From contig CANNRM010000058.1 in NCBI GenBank assembly GCA_947508155.1, forward strand, positions 1 through 5,301: a stretch of 5,301 nucleotides of DNA, read 5' to 3'. Source of the stretch: Rickettsiales bacterium. GTDB lineage: Bacteria > Pseudomonadota > Alphaproteobacteria > Rickettsiales > Rickettsiaceae. Shown here in pieces: positions 5,050-5,301 of this stretch (position 1 is the first letter of the stretch; the number at the start of each line of letters is the position of its first letter). The translations under genes were made by a program, and so were the position numbers. The notes beneath the pieces were generated by a model. It ran no database searches. It saw nothing but the letters and a program-made list of their open reading frames with translations, and was not told the origin of the DNA.

Positions 5050-5301
5050 ATGGCTATTTCTCCTGTAATCAGCACATCTCCTGCGCCACTAGAGCCAACT
5101 CGGCATAAGAAATTGCATGCGCCTCGGGCTAATGATTTTCAAAAAATTCTTTCTAAACAAATCAACAAAGCCAAAGCTCAGCCGGCAGACGTTCGTACCA
5201 AAATGGACCAAATTAAAAAAACCAATCCATCTATCCAAAAATCCTATAACAATACCGTGAACACACCCCTTGCGAAAGGTGTCGATGACAATGGCATGAA
5301 A
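5050..5301 (+). CDS. Unrecognised lysine-rich protein, N-terminus only; possibly flagellar rod-associated
   Basis: 84 codons run open to the right edge from the first ATG after an in-frame TAA at 5035. The protein begins MAISPVISTSPAPLEPTRHK and is rich in Lys, Gln, Asn and Pro, with no signal peptide or membrane segment. It contains a polar, probably helical stretch around ANDFQKILSKQINKAK (27-42). No family is recognised with certainty. In many alphaproteobacteria flgI is followed by a small rod-binding protein (FlgJ N-terminal domain or CheL type) that is exported without a cleavable signal, and a poorly conserved N-terminus of this kind would fit, with the conserved domain lying beyond the window. 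This is inference from position. No Shine-Dalgarno is visible; a GC-rich palindrome separates it from flgI, and it is probably read from the flgI transcript. Confidence 0.6.
   Translation, partial: MAISPVISTSPAPLEPTRHKKLHAPRANDFQKILSKQINKAKAQPADVRTKMDQIKKTNPSIQKSYNNTVNTPLAKGVDDNGMK

Overview
The window looks like a piece of the chromosome of an AT-rich alphaproteobacterium, most plausibly a flagellated, LPS-bearing member of the Rickettsiales (Midichloriaceae-like or a flagellated Rickettsiaceae relative). The support is indirect: the KdsB sequence has alphaproteobacterial-style motifs (NLQGDLP, LEQLRALENGM), the coding sequence is AT-rich, and short dispersed-looking palindromes resemble the palindromic elements known from Rickettsia. 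Lineage is inferred from recalled motifs, not from a search.

Layout. Positions 1-2721 are a forward cluster: the 3' part of a peptide deformylase gene (def, cut by the left edge), a complete DUF1016/YhcG-type PD-(D/E)XK nuclease gene, and fmt (methionyl-tRNA formyltransferase). Def and Fmt act at opposite ends of the same N-formyl-methionine cycle and are often adjacent; here the nuclease gene sits between them, with only 2 bases separating its stop from the fmt start. The nuclease carries an internal 66-bp tandem duplication. A tRNA-Lys(UUU) gene lies on the minus strand, converging on the fmt end with 7 bases between them. A 277-base divergent spacer (2805-3081) follows; it holds a two-stem palindromic element, a small hairpin and a weak promoter candidate.

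Positions 3082-3810 are kdsB (CMP-KDO synthetase, LPS inner core). After a 76-base gap comes flgI (flagellar P-ring protein with a clear signal peptide). Its upstream region has a perfect TATAAT so close to the ATG that a leaderless mRNA is possible, and a perfect 5-3-5 inverted repeat overlaps the -35 position. Directly after the flgI stop is a perfect 8-bp-stem GC-rich palindrome without a U-tract, then the first 84 codons of an unrecognised lysine-rich protein that by position may be a flagellar rod-associated factor.

The most noteworthy points are the nuclease gene inside def-fmt with its tandem repeat, the two palindromic elements, and the possible leaderless, operator-controlled start of flgI. 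I did not find a clearly new multi-gene system.
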